A DNA stretch of 64,000 nt from Verrucomicrobium sp. GAS474 (GCF_900105685.1 NZ_LT629781.1:2542001-2606000); one strand, 5' to 3'; counted from the stretch's first letter, positions 42,524 through 51,479 are shown. Notes: generated from the sequence alone by a model not told the origin. Program-made: numbers and translations.

Positions 42524-43159
42524 ATGACCGACACGCCGAACGCTGAATATTGCCAGATCGAAAAACAACGCCTTGCCCGGGACCTCGTCGCCTCCGACGT
42601 TCACGGGAACGTCTCCAGCCTCATTGCCGACCTTGCCAAGCTGCCCGAAGGGGAACACTACGACGAGGCCCTCTCGCTCTCCATGCCGCAACCGGATTAT
42701 GTTGCGACGGTCGAGGAAGCGGGGGAGCTGGAAGACTGGGAAGACGCGCTGGAACTCCTCAACCGCGAGGCATCCGGCTTCTTCGTTGATACCGCGATCC
42801 TCGGTGCCGAACGCATTGCCGAGGCCCGCGACGAGGACAAGGGCCGGGACGCTGATGACATCCGCCGCCTCGAGGCGCGGCGCTACGTCGTCGACCATTG
42901 CCGAGAGAATCCGGACGACGCCGAAAAGGTGTGTGACGAGCTCCGCCTCGAACTCGTCGAAAACGAGGTCTACGAGCATTGGGTTGTCTCTCGTTGGTTG
43001 AAGCAGCGGCTGGCGGAGAAGGGCGAAGTCGTCGGCGAGCTTTACGGGCTCAGCGTCTGGGGCCGGTGCTGCACCGGTCAGTCTATCGCGCTGGACTGCG
43101 TCTTTCAGGACATTGCCGTCGAGCTTGAAAACGTCCGCGGCGGCCGGGACCAGAAGTAA
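42524..43159 (+). CDS. Conserved mobile-element protein of unknown function
   Basis: A 211-residue acidic protein. Its C-terminus, VYEHWVVSRWLKQRL then LYGLSVWGRCCTGQSIALD, matches a pattern common on proteobacterial ICEs and plasmids in a region near ssb and antirestriction genes. The N-terminal part is helical and acidic. No enzymatic motif. It begins a plus-strand operon with three small genes and follows the structured leader. Confidence 0.6.
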   Translation: MTDTPNAEYCQIEKQRLARDLVASDVHGNVSSLIADLAKLPEGEHYDEALSLSMPQPDYVATVEEAGELEDWEDALELLNREASGFFVDTAILGAERIAEARDEDKGRDADDIRRLEARRYVVDHCRENPDDAEKVCDELRLELVENEVYEHWVVSRWLKQRLAEKGEVVGELYGLSVWGRCCTGQSIALDCVFQDIAVELENVRGGRDQK

Positions 43160-43169
43160 GGAGCGCCCC

Positions 43170-43349
43170 ATGTTCCAAACCCTCGTCTATCGCGGCTTCT
43201 TCATCCACCTCAGCCACCCTGCCCGAAAGGGCGGGGGAAGCGAGGTCATCGAGATCCAAAGTCCCCGTTTCAAGTTCCTGCCCTACGAGCCCAAGACCCT
43301 TGCCGGAGCAAAACGCCTCATAACCCGCCTTTCCAAAACCAACTCCTAG
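43170..43349 (+). CDS. Small unrecognised protein
   Basis: A 59-residue beta-rich basic protein (YRGFFIHLSHPARKGGG, IEIQSPRFKFLPY). AAGGAG precedes its ATG, which lies 10 bp after the previous stop. No family recognised; part of the 42.5-44.0 kb operon. Confidence 0.5.
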   Translation: MFQTLVYRGFFIHLSHPARKGGGSEVIEIQSPRFKFLPYEPKTLAGAKRLITRLSKTNS

Positions 43350-43354
43350 CCCCC

Positions 43355-43771
43355 ATGAAAAATCTGATTCGCTTCGTTAATCGCCGCGGCGACGTTCGCC
43401 TAATGGAAGTTTCCATGCGCCTTGTCGTCGACGGCTTTAATCCGCTCGTTGTCGAGAACATCGGTTTCAATAGTTATTACCACCCTACGGAGCTTTTGCT
43501 GTCGGTGGCTCACTATGGGACGCAAAACGGTGACGCGATGCGGGACCCGGAGATCGTCTTCGCCGCCGAGTTCGACCGGGAGGGGAAGCTCTCCAAGCTC
43601 CATCCCTGCTATTTCAGGAACGATTATCTCGGGCTGGAGACGCAGGGGTATTTCGAGGAGGAGGGGCGGCAGATGATGCGTCCGCAGCTGATCGCGGAGT
43701 GGCGGCGCTTTGCTGTCCAGTGGGACCGGAACCTCGTCGCCCAGGGCTTTTTCAATGGGAGTGCCCGATGA
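43355..43771 (+). CDS. DUF6908-like protein
   Basis: A 138-residue protein with the DUF6908 pattern: YYHPTELLLSVAHYGTQNGDAMRDPEIVFA followed by a C-terminal helix. The NGD..RDPE motif is the most recognisable. Function unknown; members occur on mobile elements. It overlaps the next gene in ATGA. Confidence 0.65.
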   Translation: MKNLIRFVNRRGDVRLMEVSMRLVVDGFNPLVVENIGFNSYYHPTELLLSVAHYGTQNGDAMRDPEIVFAAEFDREGKLSKLHPCYFRNDYLGLETQGYFEEEGRQMMRPQLIAEWRRFAVQWDRNLVAQGFFNGSAR

Positions 43772-43992
43772 GCGTGGCACCCAATCCCTACACGTTCGCC
43801 CGTTTGGGGAAGCGGTTGGACGTTGAAACGAAAATGGCCGAGGCCCGCGCCGCGGGCGTCCTGGTGACGGAGGACCGGGATGCCGGGACCGTCAAGGCGA
43901 CCCACCAGGGGCAACTCGTCTTCAAGGCTCTCGACAAGGGCGGGGGAGGGTGGATCGTCATCTACTCCTCCGCCTTCTTCAGCGAGAAGTGA
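43768..43992 (+). CDS. Small protein coupled to the DUF6908-like gene
   Basis: A 74-residue protein (MSVAPNPYTFARLGKRLDVETK...) without motifs or membrane segments. Its ATG overlaps the preceding stop (ATGA), which is the main evidence for reality. It ends the plus-strand operon. Confidence 0.5.
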   Translation: MSVAPNPYTFARLGKRLDVETKMAEARAAGVLVTEDRDAGTVKATHQGQLVFKALDKGGGGWIVIYSSAFFSEK

Positions 43993-44002
43993 GACGTGTC
44001 GG

Positions 44003-44030
44003 ATCGCGCCGCCCGTTCGGGCGGCGCGAT
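44003..44030. terminator. Perfect 13-bp GC hairpin after the operon
   Basis: ATCGCGCCGCCCG and CGGGCGGCGCGAT with a TT centre lie 11 bp after the stop at 43992. It has no T-run, so it is a stability or weak terminator element between converging genes. Confidence 0.5.
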
Positions 44031-44081
44031 GACCGCTTTACCCTGGCAGGGCCGCTCTACCAGCCGCTTAGACAGCGGGTG

Positions 44082-44570
44082 TTATGCTTCTTTGAGTGCG
44101 CCAGCCGAGAAGTGTTTCAACCAGCCGATATGTCGGCCCTTCTTCTTCTGGGCGGCATAGACGTCGCGGTAAACCTGCGTCGGCTGGAACAGATACATCA
44201 CGTTATCAACTTCGACCGCTATCGAGAGCTGATTGAATTCGATAGCGAGACCGTTTGCCATTTCGTTGATTTCCTTGAGGCGATCCGTCGAGAGGTCTTG
44301 GCAGAAGGAATAGCAGAGCGTCACATCTTCTTTGTGAACGTGCATCGTTGCTTCATCGACGAAGTATCCAGTTCCCTGTACGTGAGTAGCGCCCTTGAGT
44401 TCGAGTAAGAGGTATCGCATGACCCCGTCGATGAGCGACTGACGTCGCTCCGGAGGCATCGTTTCGGCTCCGGCACCTTCCTTACTCGGTAGGTAGAAAG
44501 TTACCTTTTTTGGAGCTTTATTCTTTTGAGGGAGCCAGTCGATGAAACCTTGGGGATGACGCATTTTCAT
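44082..44570 (-). CDS. Unrecognised protein next to the polymerase V operon
   Basis: A 162-residue soluble protein (MKMRHPQGFIDWLPQKNKAPKK) with helical and strand segments and no recognised motif. It is divergent from the umuD-like gene, with only 45-80 bp between the two starts, so a shared regulatory region is likely. AT-richer than the element average. Confidence 0.5.
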   Translation of the reverse strand: MKMRHPQGFIDWLPQKNKAPKKVTFYLPSKEGAGAETMPPERRQSLIDGVMRYLLLELKGATHVQGTGYFVDEATMHVHKEDVTLCYSFCQDLSTDRLKEINEMANGLAIEFNQLSIAVEVDNVMYLFQPTQVYRDVYAAQKKKGRHIGWLKHFSAGALKEA

Positions 44571-44615
44571 TAGCTTTGTAGCCCGCCGATTCTACTCAGG
44601 CAATTCGGATAGAAC

Positions 44616-44643
44616 TTGACGAGTTCCTTGGTGTTATTATACA
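44616..44643 (+). promoter_or_regulatory. Promoter of the umuD-like gene
   Basis: TTGACG (44616-44621), a 16-bp spacer and TATACA (44638-44643) fit a sigma-70 promoter. The start point would fall near 44650, so the mRNA would begin at or just before the ATG at 44652. No canonical LexA box was recognised. Confidence 0.55.
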
Positions 44644-44651
44644 AGCGAATA

Positions 44652-45020
44652 ATGATACCTGGGCTCCTTGAACTCCCGTTCCTCGTCGCCCAGATCCCTG
44701 CGGGGTTCCCGTCCCCGGCTGATGATTACAGGGAAGAGCCGCTTAATATTCAGCAGCTCGTCACGCGGAACCCGCTTGCCACCTTCTTCGTTCGCGCCCA
44801 TACGCACGCTCTCCCCAGCCGCGGGATCGAACTGGGCGATCTCCTCGTCATCGACCGCTCCCGCACGCCGTCGCCGGGGCAGGTGATCCTCGCCGTCGAG
44901 GACGGAGAGATCCGTCTCCGCGAAATGCCGTCGAGCGGTGAGATCGAGGTGTGGGGCCTCGTCACCTACACGCTCAAGGAACTGACCAACGCGTATGTTC
45001 GCCCTCATCGACTGCAATAA
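44652..45020 (+). CDS. umuD: UmuD-like polymerase V subunit lacking the catalytic dyad
   Basis: A 122-residue S24/UmuD-type protein. It keeps the self-cleavage site (Ala17-Gly18 in [12 protein letters not shown]) and the fold motif GDLLVIDRS. Where UmuD has GDSM with its catalytic Ser, this protein has THAL (Ala53), and the catalytic Lys position aligns to Arg90 in GEIRLREM. It therefore probably cannot cleave itself. It overlaps umuC by 26 bases. The ATG at 44652 is the only fitting start and gives an almost leaderless mRNA. Confidence 0.8.
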   Translation: MIPGLLELPFLVAQIPAGFPSPADDYREEPLNIQQLVTRNPLATFFVRAHTHALPSRGIELGDLLVIDRSRTPSPGQVILAVEDGEIRLREMPSSGEIEVWGLVTYTLKELTNAYVRPHRLQ

Positions 45021-46236
45021 TTTCTACGCTTCCTGTGAGCGGGTCTTCTCCCCAAAGCTCAACGGGAAGGCTGTCGTTGTCCTCAGCAACAACGACGGAT
45101 GCGTGATTGCCCGTTCCAACGAGGCGAAGGCCCTCGGCGTCGAGATGGGCGCCCCGTTCTTCAAGGAGAGGGAGCGCCTTGAGAAGAACGGCGTTGAGGT
45201 CTTTTCCAGCAACTACGAGCTCTACAGCGACATGTCGCGCCGGGTCATGGGCACCCTTGCCTTGTTCTCGGGGGAGATCGAGGTCTACTCCATCGACGAG
45301 GCGTTTCTTCGCCTCACCTTGGCCCCGGACCGCCTCCGCGATCACGCTACCGAGATCCGGGCGACCGTGAAGCAGTGGACTGGCATTCCCGTATGTGTGG
45401 GAATTGCCACAACAAAGGTCCTAGCCAAGCTCTCCAACCGCTTTGCCAAAAAGAACGCCGGGACCGGTGGGACCCACTTTCAGGCCGCACCCACCGAAGA
45501 GTTCCTCTCTCGCTTCGACGTGGAAGACGTCTGGGGCGTCGGCGGCCGTTGGGGGGAACGGCTGAATGCCGGAGGCATCAAGACGGCGTGGCAGCTTCAC
45601 GAGGCGAACCAGAGCTGGATTCGCGCCGAGTTCGGCGTGGTCCTGCTGCGTATCGTCTACGAGCTCCGGGGCGTCTCCTGCCTTTCGCTTGAGGAAGTGG
45701 CCCAAGACAAGAAGGGCATCGTCTCTTCCCGTTCCTTCTCTCGCTCCGTTACCGACATCGACGAACTCCGGCAAGCGGTCCGCGACTACCTGTCGACCGC
45801 AGCCGAGAAGCTCAGGAGCCAGGCGTCCGTCGCCGGCCGGGTGCAGGTCCATATCCTGACGGCCCGCCACGGCGACAAGCCGAAGTATTCCAACGCCGCC
45901 GAAGGCGAGCTCGACGAGCCGACCGACGACACCGCCACTCTGATCCGCCGCGCCATGCCGCTCCTCGATGCGATCTACCGGGAAGGCTTCGAGTATCGAA
46001 AGGCCGGGGTTTACCTCACCTCGATCTCTCCCGCCTCCCTGATCCAGCGCGACCTCTTCGGCGTGCCCATCGAGAAGAGCGAAAAGCAAAAGACGCTCAT
46101 GGCCGTGATGGACCAGCTCAACCGGAACGGGCGCCGGGTCCACTTCGGGGACGCCGGACGGAAAGGGTGGACGATGAAGCGTGGACGCCGGAGCCAGTCG
46201 TTTACAACGGACTGGAAAGACCTTTTGTCGGTTTAG
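44995..46236 (+). CDS. umuC: Y-family DNA polymerase, UmuC-like
   Basis: A 413-residue translesion polymerase: metal-binding Asp in [17 protein letters not shown], then YSIDEAFL with the second acidic pair, the palm [11 protein letters not shown] region, thumb HhH ([14 protein letters not shown]) and a little-finger domain. With UmuD' it forms polymerase V for damage tolerance. The gene starts inside the umuD-like reading frame. Mobile elements often carry umuDC (rumAB, mucAB). Confidence 0.93.
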   Translation: MFALIDCNNFYASCERVFSPKLNGKAVVVLSNNDGCVIARSNEAKALGVEMGAPFFKERERLEKNGVEVFSSNYELYSDMSRRVMGTLALFSGEIEVYSIDEAFLRLTLAPDRLRDHATEIRATVKQWTGIPVCVGIATTKVLAKLSNRFAKKNAGTGGTHFQAAPTEEFLSRFDVEDVWGVGGRWGERLNAGGIKTAWQLHEANQSWIRAEFGVVLLRIVYELRGVSCLSLEEVAQDKKGIVSSRSFSRSVTDIDELRQAVRDYLSTAAEKLRSQASVAGRVQVHILTARHGDKPKYSNAAEGELDEPTDDTATLIRRAMPLLDAIYREGFEYRKAGVYLTSISPASLIQRDLFGVPIEKSEKQKTLMAVMDQLNRNGRRVHFGDAGRKGWTMKRGRRSQSFTTDWKDLLSV

Positions 46237-46260
46237 CCAAAACCAAGTAAGGAGGACAGC

Positions 46261-46656
46261 ATGATGAATATCGAAAAAGTGAAAGGAGCCTTGAATGGGA
46301 TCTCCCTGAATAATTGGATCGGGATCGGGACGCTCGTTTTGAACACGGTCCTCCTCTCCGTCGTTATTGCGAAGCTCTCGAGCATTGAGCTTAATACCGG
46401 CTACTCTCCCGATGTTCAAAACGTCATGATCGTCAATAAGGACGCCGTGCCGGTGGAGCTGTCGAAGATCGCCGACCGGGATCTCGAATGGGACAACAAC
46501 GTGTGGCGCCCCCCGTTCCTCGGCCTTCGTAAGCAGAATCCTATTCACTTGAAGGGAGAGCCTGAAGAGAATGTTTCCGATCGGTCGCCCATGAGTGTCG
46601 AGCCGTTTGTCTCCGGGGGCGTGTTTGTTGGAAAGGTTCCCCCTCAGTGGCCTTGA
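46261..46656 (+). CDS. Small membrane protein
   Basis: A 131-residue protein with one membrane helix (IGIGTLVLNTVLLSVVIAKL) near the N-terminus and a polar extracytoplasmic tail. AAGGAGGACAGC gives a strong ribosome binding site. No family recognised. It lies between umuC and the secreted nuclease gene. Confidence 0.5.
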   Translation: MMNIEKVKGALNGISLNNWIGIGTLVLNTVLLSVVIAKLSSIELNTGYSPDVQNVMIVNKDAVPVELSKIADRDLEWDNNVWRPPFLGLRKQNPIHLKGEPEENVSDRSPMSVEPFVSGGVFVGKVPPQWP

Positions 46657-46666
46657 ACTAATCCAG

Positions 46667-47185
46667 ATGATGATTGGTTGGCGATTCCTGTTTCTCTTCG
46701 TCGCTATTCTCCTCCCGTTTCAGGGATTGAAGGCCGCCTCCATCAGCGTCTTCTTCTCGCCGAACGGCGGGGCGATGGAGGCCGTCGTTCGCGAGTTGGG
46801 GGCGGCGAAGGAGACCGTGACGATCCAAGCCTACGGCTTTTCGTCCGCTCCGATCGCCAAGGCGATCCTCGCGGCGAAACAGCGGGGAGTGGCAGTAAGG
46901 GCCATTCTGGACAAGAGCAACGAAACGGCGAAATACAGCTCGGCGAAGTTCCTCGCCAACGCCGGGATTCCGGTCTGGATCGACTACCTCCCCCACATCG
47001 CCCATAGCAAGGTCATGGTAATCGACTCGAAGACAATCATTACCGGCAGCTTCAATTTCACGAAATCGGCGGAGAGCAGTAACGTCGAGAACCTCCTCGT
47101 CATTCATCGACGACCTACGCTTGCCAAACAGTACAACGAAAACTTCGAGAAGAGATTGGCTCTTTCTCGGGCCTACCAACCTTGA
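46667..47185 (+). CDS. Secreted PLD-superfamily nuclease (Nuc-like)
   Basis: A 172-residue protein with a signal peptide (FLFLFVAILLPFQGLKAAS) and one HKD motif, HSKVMVIDSKTIITGSFNFT, characteristic of the single-HKD Nuc endonucleases (pKM101 Nuc). Such enzymes work as dimers in the periplasm and cut DNA. On mobile elements they may degrade incoming or released DNA. Start at the tandem ATG at 46667. Confidence 0.8.
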   Translation: MMIGWRFLFLFVAILLPFQGLKAASISVFFSPNGGAMEAVVRELGAAKETVTIQAYGFSSAPIAKAILAAKQRGVAVRAILDKSNETAKYSSAKFLANAGIPVWIDYLPHIAHSKVMVIDSKTIITGSFNFTKSAESSNVENLLVIHRRPTLAKQYNENFEKRLALSRAYQP

Positions 47186-47246
47186 TCTTGAGGTTTAAAC
47201 CGGGCACAAACGGGGCCGAATCACAAACTCAACAGAAGGCACAAAA

Positions 47247-47747
47247 ATGAAAAGGCTGACGAAAGAGCAAGCCGCGGCGTTCATCTCCAAAGCAAATATG
47301 CTTACGAATCCAGTGAAGCCGCACGAAGCTAGGATTATTCAAAATATTCTCCAGGGAAGCGAAACGCTCCATGGGTGGAGGTTCAAAAATCACCTATTTT
47401 GTCAGGGTTGCCATAAAGAACTGAGCGTCCTCGATTTGTTTTTAAGTTCCTTGGAGAGGCACAGCCCTCAGTACCTTCATGATTATCTCTACGAAGGGAA
47501 GATTTCGAGCGGTGGTGAGACAATTTACGAAGCCGAGGGGCAACCGACGATACAGGTCTTTAAGCACGGACTTACCGTTATTTGCACTGGTTGCGGGGTT
47601 GCCAATCGCAGTGAAAACGCGCTGGGCTGTGACTACTATCTGTATTCTCGGCCTGTCCGACCAAACGGCGTGATTAGTCTATCGGAATATTGGTTTGAGA
47701 AAATTATGGCTCAGATTGAGCAGGACGACGCACGCCGAAAGGGCTAG
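47247..47747 (+). CDS. Zinc-ribbon-like unrecognised protein
   Basis: A 166-residue protein with two Cys-x2-Cys pairs (FCQGCHKE near 50 and ICTGCGVA near 112), spaced as a zinc ribbon. The codon use is AT-richer than neighbours, suggesting a later acquisition. No family recognised; DNA or RNA binding is plausible. Confidence 0.5.
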   Translation: MKRLTKEQAAAFISKANMLTNPVKPHEARIIQNILQGSETLHGWRFKNHLFCQGCHKELSVLDLFLSSLERHSPQYLHDYLYEGKISSGGETIYEAEGQPTIQVFKHGLTVICTGCGVANRSENALGCDYYLYSRPVRPNGVISLSEYWFEKIMAQIEQDDARRKG

Positions 47748-47820
47748 CCGGTATCGGGAGCTATCCAGGGATTCCCTTTTGGCACTTGGTCGTCGTAGAG
47801 GGCGAAGACGAAGAGACGGG

Positions 47821-48723
47821 TTAAAATAATCTTGTGGGACGGGGCTTGCGCTCCGGGAGTCCGAGCATCCGCCGCAGTTCCTTGGCGGCCTTCGGGGCAT
47901 AGTCCTTGTCGTTGTTGTTCGCCGCGACACGGACCTGCCTCGCATTCCCCTTCAGCTTCTCGACCCGTTGGACGATGCCCCGCAGCTCGTCCTCACCGTA
48001 TTGCCAGCTGAACCGCTCGGCGACGGTCCTCCCCTGAACGAAGCCAGTGGCGTTCCGGCCGTGGAGACGGAGGTAGGCGAGATCGGGGTTCGTGACGTAG
48101 TCGAGAGCGGGCATGGCGATGGCGTCCTCAATGTCCGGGGTGTCGACCCCTACGAGCGTAGCTCGGTAATCGGAGAGGAAGTCGATGGTGTGCTGGGCGG
48201 TTTCGCCCTCTAGCCAGCCCTTGTTCCGCAGCTCCACCGCGAGCGGCAGAGGAGACAGGTCCTCGAGCAAACCCTCCAGCTCCGTCAGCCGATGCCGGTT
48301 GGGGACGAAGGAGGGGGCAAGCTGAAGGAGAAAGGCCCCGAACTTGCCTGCCTCGATGACAGGGGCGAACTGCTCTTTCGTCCAGAGGACGAGATCCCGC
48401 TCCAGCTCACGGTCGATACGGACCGGAGACTTCAATCCGTGGCCCTTGGGCCGGATCGAGGGGGGCAACGTCTCCACCAGGGCGTTATGCCGGGAGAGCG
48501 CCTTGTGGAGCTTGGCGTCGAAAAGGAAGTCGTCCGGGGTCTGCTCCACCCACTTCGCCACATTCCTTCGCTCAGGCACCGCATAGAAGCTGGAGTTCAC
48601 TTCGACATAGTCGAAATTCTCTGAATACCACCGGAGGCGCTCCTCAGCGCGCACCTCCTTCGGATACCAATGCTTGATGAACTCAGGGTCGAGCCATGAG
48701 GAGCAGCCAACGCGGATCATCAT
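47821..48723 (-). CDS. DUF72 protein (YecE-like)
   Basis: A 300-residue TIM-barrel-like DUF72 protein: IRVGCSSWLDPEF, FDYVEVNSSFYAVP, VELRNKGW and YLRLHGRNA. The family is widespread, with suggested nuclease or glycosidase-like folds, but its reaction is unknown. Its ATG overlaps the stop of the upstream gene (ATGA). It is an accessory cargo in the element. Confidence 0.88.
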   Translation of the reverse strand: MMIRVGCSSWLDPEFIKHWYPKEVRAEERLRWYSENFDYVEVNSSFYAVPERRNVAKWVEQTPDDFLFDAKLHKALSRHNALVETLPPSIRPKGHGLKSPVRIDRELERDLVLWTKEQFAPVIEAGKFGAFLLQLAPSFVPNRHRLTELEGLLEDLSPLPLAVELRNKGWLEGETAQHTIDFLSDYRATLVGVDTPDIEDAIAMPALDYVTNPDLAYLRLHGRNATGFVQGRTVAERFSWQYGEDELRGIVQRVEKLKGNARQVRVAANNNDKDYAPKAAKELRRMLGLPERKPRPTRLF

Positions 48724-49607
48724 TTTTCGTAATTACTCTTAGGTTTGGGCTGGGGAGAGGGACTGGTGGGGTACCCATAATCCTCAACCAAATCCTTTCC
48801 TTCCCTGCCATTGGCGTGTGTCGGTCCAGCACCACGCTGGCCGGGCGTGTGAGCTTCGTTCCAAGAGACAATAGCCACCAATTGATGAACGGTCTTACCC
48901 TCCAATGTCACTTCATAATAAAAGCAGACCGGAGAGCAGGTCGGAAGGGGTGCATCCTTGGGAGGAGCGTCAATAGTTCCTTTAGGGAGGAAGGACGTAG
49001 ATGTTCCCCCTATCGCTCCATGCAATGCTCTGGCTTGCTTCACCAAGGAGACAAGGGCAGCAATCTGCTGTGTCGTGATAGAGACCTCCACTAGGGGAGG
49101 AGGCAGGGAGTGAGTGAAATCAAACTTTTCGGCTTTGAGCTTCTTGATCAGCTGGTCGATGGCCGGAGTGGGAATAGGGGGCGTCATGGGAGCCTTCTTA
49201 GGGGGGCACAAATCGCCAGTCAAAGGGGAGACGAGGGGGACGGCGTCAAGAAAGGGGAGATCCTGATCGAGCGACCACATGAATCGCTTTTCCCACCTCT
49301 GGAGTGCCGAGGTTGCGCCCCGGAAAACCCCGGCCGGGCTTTGGAGCGGGATCGACCACAACTGAAAGTAATCCGCAATCTCTGGAAAGACGGCGAGGGT
49401 GCTTCGGGGAATGAAGAACCCCCGTTCGGCGGGGTTAGGAAAATAGCCTTTAGGAGAGAAAGCTCTTTTAAGAAACGCCCGGATGTTGGGCAGATGGCCA
49501 CGATAGCCGGTTTCGGCATAGTATCGGTTGCTCTCGGGATCCCAGACGAAGAAGTGGACGACAGCGGCCAGCTCCGCGAGATCGAGAGCCCCTAGGGCGA
49601 TCTTCAT
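48720..49607 (-). CDS. Unrecognised protein coupled to DUF72
   Basis: About 295 residues from the ATG at 49607 (MKIALGALDLAELAAVVHFF); an in-frame start at 49730 would add 41 residues. It contains helical segments (ERGFFIPRSTLAVFPEIADYF) and a Pro-rich C-terminus. No membrane segment. It overlaps DUF72 by four bases, so the pair is translationally coupled. No family recognised. Confidence 0.55.
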   Translation of the reverse strand: MKIALGALDLAELAAVVHFFVWDPESNRYYAETGYRGHLPNIRAFLKRAFSPKGYFPNPAERGFFIPRSTLAVFPEIADYFQLWSIPLQSPAGVFRGATSALQRWEKRFMWSLDQDLPFLDAVPLVSPLTGDLCPPKKAPMTPPIPTPAIDQLIKKLKAEKFDFTHSLPPPLVEVSITTQQIAALVSLVKQARALHGAIGGTSTSFLPKGTIDAPPKDAPLPTCSPVCFYYEVTLEGKTVHQLVAIVSWNEAHTPGQRGAGPTHANGREGKDLVEDYGYPTSPSPQPKPKSNYEK

Positions 49608-49807
49608 GGGATGCTCGCGATGATCGAGGAGCCCATCAGCTTTTACGTGCCAGCGGCGAGAAACAGAGAGGAGGAGGTAGAGAGGCCCAGCCATCCCCAG
49701 CAGCATACCGTGCCCGTCCAGAGGTCTCATTTACCAAAGTAAACACTTTCCGCACGCCGGGAGATCTTGACCGGGGTGCTTGGTCACCGCAAAGAGCCGG
49801 GTGGACT

Positions 49808-49981
49808 ATGAAAAATATCATCATCTCGACCCTGATTGCTTTCGGAACAATCGCCGTCCTTTCTATCGGAATCCCTATCGCACTTCGAGCGAAAAAGGAC
49901 ATGGAGAAAGGTGAGGAACCGGTGAAGGAGGCAGAGGAGAATTATTACCATCCGAAAGGCAAGGTGATAGTAGTCCCCTAG
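49808..49981 (+). CDS. 57-residue membrane peptide
   Basis: MKNIIISTLIAFGTIAVLSI begins a short frame with one membrane helix, followed by a charged tail (KKDMEKGEEPVKEAEEN). The composition is protein-like and an in-frame stop follows. It is upstream of the 50.0 kb genes on the same strand. Confidence 0.45.
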   Translation: MKNIIISTLIAFGTIAVLSIGIPIALRAKKDMEKGEEPVKEAEENYYHPKGKVIVVP

Positions 49982-50019
49982 GCGCTTGATGCTCGATTGG
50001 ACGGAGCCTAATTTAACCC

Positions 50020-50325
50020 ATGCCTTTCTTCGCGATGATGTCCGTTGCCGAGTTCCTCGAACTCCGCAAACGGGCTCCCGCCAAACTCACGCCAACCGAG
50101 CAGCAAGCCATCACCGATGCCTGTAATTGGGGAATGACGACGGCACCCAAGCTCGATGCCGACTTCACTGAGGGCTGGAACGCCGTCCTCGCGGACTGGG
50201 AGAACCCGAACCCCAATGTCCAGGCCGTCGTCAGCAAGTACGGCGGATGGGGGATCGGATCTCTTGCCTCCTCACCGGGGATGGTTCAGAAAGCGATTGT
50301 CGAAGCAAAGAACAAGAAAACCTGA
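50020..50325 (+). CDS. Unrecognised small protein
   Basis: A 101-residue helical protein (VAEFLELRKRAPAKLTPTEQQAITDAC). Internal ATGs are possible starts. It is four bases before the next gene, so an operon with the ribbon-helix-helix protein and protease is likely. No family recognised. Confidence 0.5.
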   Translation: MPFFAMMSVAEFLELRKRAPAKLTPTEQQAITDACNWGMTTAPKLDADFTEGWNAVLADWENPNPNVQAVVSKYGGWGIGSLASSPGMVQKAIVEAKNKKT

Positions 50326-50329
50326 CCTT

Positions 50330-50494
50330 ATGCCCAAAGCAGCACAGAAGCAGAACAAGGAATCCGTCCTCCGAGCCCGCGTCACCCGGCAGATGAAGGA
50401 CGCGTGGAACCACCTCGTCATCGAGAGCGGGGAGAGCGAAGCCTATCACCTCCGCGAAGCCGTGAGGGAGTACTTGGCGAAGGTCTCAAAGTAA
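50330..50494 (+). CDS. Ribbon-helix-helix DNA-binding protein
   Basis: A 54-residue protein with the RHH pattern SVLRARVTRQMKDAWNHLVIESG followed by HLREAVREYLAKV. Such proteins are repressors, often autoregulatory. It lies between a small unknown gene (4 bp gap) and the protease-like gene (14 bp gap) and probably controls them. Confidence 0.7.
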   Translation: MPKAAQKQNKESVLRARVTRQMKDAWNHLVIESGESEAYHLREAVREYLAKVSK

Positions 50495-50508
50495 GAAAAT
50501 CGTCGGCA

Positions 50509-51375
50509 ATGAACTTTCTTGAGCAGACGGGACTCCGTCCATTCGAACCCGAGAGCGACGCCCAAGAATTCGTCGACGTACTGTCGTTGGCAGCGGTCCG
50601 CTTGCGGATGGTTTTTGAAACGGAACGTGAATGCGTTATCCTAGCCATAGGCTCGGGCTGTTTCGTTAAGATCGGGGAAAAAGCCTACCTTTTAACCGCC
50701 CTCCACAATCTCACCGGAAAAGAACCGGACACCGGCAAATACAAGCACTCCAAGGGCGGTGGTCCTAACTTGGTTGTCATGGACGGCGCCTTCGGGACAG
50801 TGGTGGAAAAGCTCTACACGGGAGAGAACTGCCAGTACAACAACTCCCCTCGATTCTATCAGCATAGCGAAGGGCCGACTGTGGATGTGACGTTGCTTCC
50901 GGTCGAATTTCCGGAGCGAGCGACCTGCTACGACGAACTGCTGCTGAGCGATAATCTGCGAGTGAACGCGGTGCCGACTGCAATTTCAGGGCTCTGCTAC
51001 ATCATCGGCTTCCCGCAGGGTCTGGCCCACTATCATCGACAGAAGGTCCTTCCCATCTGGAAGATGGCGCACATCGCCTCCGAGCCAACCTTGAATTTCA
51101 ACGAGGAGCCGCTCTTCCTCGTCGACGCCGTTACGCGCCCCGGCCTGTCAGGCGCTCCGGTCGTCGTGCACAAACAGGTGAAGGGGCAGGCCCGGGAGCA
51201 TCGTCTGCTCGGGATCTACGTCGGGCGGTTCGTGTTCAAACCGGACGCGAACGTGAAGAAGAAGGGAAAAAAGAAAAAGGCTCGTCCCGAGATCGACCCT
51301 GCTGAGTACCTTGGGATAGGCCGGGTGATAAAAACCTACGTGATTCGGCAGATCGCCGATGAAAATAATCTCTAG
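50509..51375 (+). CDS. Trypsin-like serine protease domain protein
   Basis: A 288-residue protein with the chymotrypsin-fold triad visible: His in YLLTALHNL, Asp in TVDVTLLPV and Ser in RPGLSGAPVVV. The last segment is Lys-rich (KKKGKKKKARPE). There is no signal peptide, so it is probably cytoplasmic. Trypsin-like domains without export signals occur in bacterial antiphage systems. It lies after an RHH regulator and before the REase-PIN protein, suggesting one functional cassette. Confidence 0.75.
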   Translation: MNFLEQTGLRPFEPESDAQEFVDVLSLAAVRLRMVFETERECVILAIGSGCFVKIGEKAYLLTALHNLTGKEPDTGKYKHSKGGGPNLVVMDGAFGTVVEKLYTGENCQYNNSPRFYQHSEGPTVDVTLLPVEFPERATCYDELLLSDNLRVNAVPTAISGLCYIIGFPQGLAHYHRQKVLPIWKMAHIASEPTLNFNEEPLFLVDAVTRPGLSGAPVVVHKQVKGQAREHRLLGIYVGRFVFKPDANVKKKGKKKKARPEIDPAEYLGIGRVIKTYVIRQIADENNL

Positions 51376-51479
51376 TTCCTCGATCGCACGAGGCTAGGCA
51401 AGTGATCGAGCTGTGCCCCGGCCGGGACAATTGGGCCAAACCCTAGTCAGACGGGGAAAGCGTGATAGGCTGGGAAACC

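Noticed and set aside
50330-50494. Toxin-antitoxin pair formed by the RHH protein and its neighbour
   Set aside because: The downstream gene is a protease-like protein of 288 residues, not a typical small toxin, and the upstream 101-residue protein has no toxin motif.
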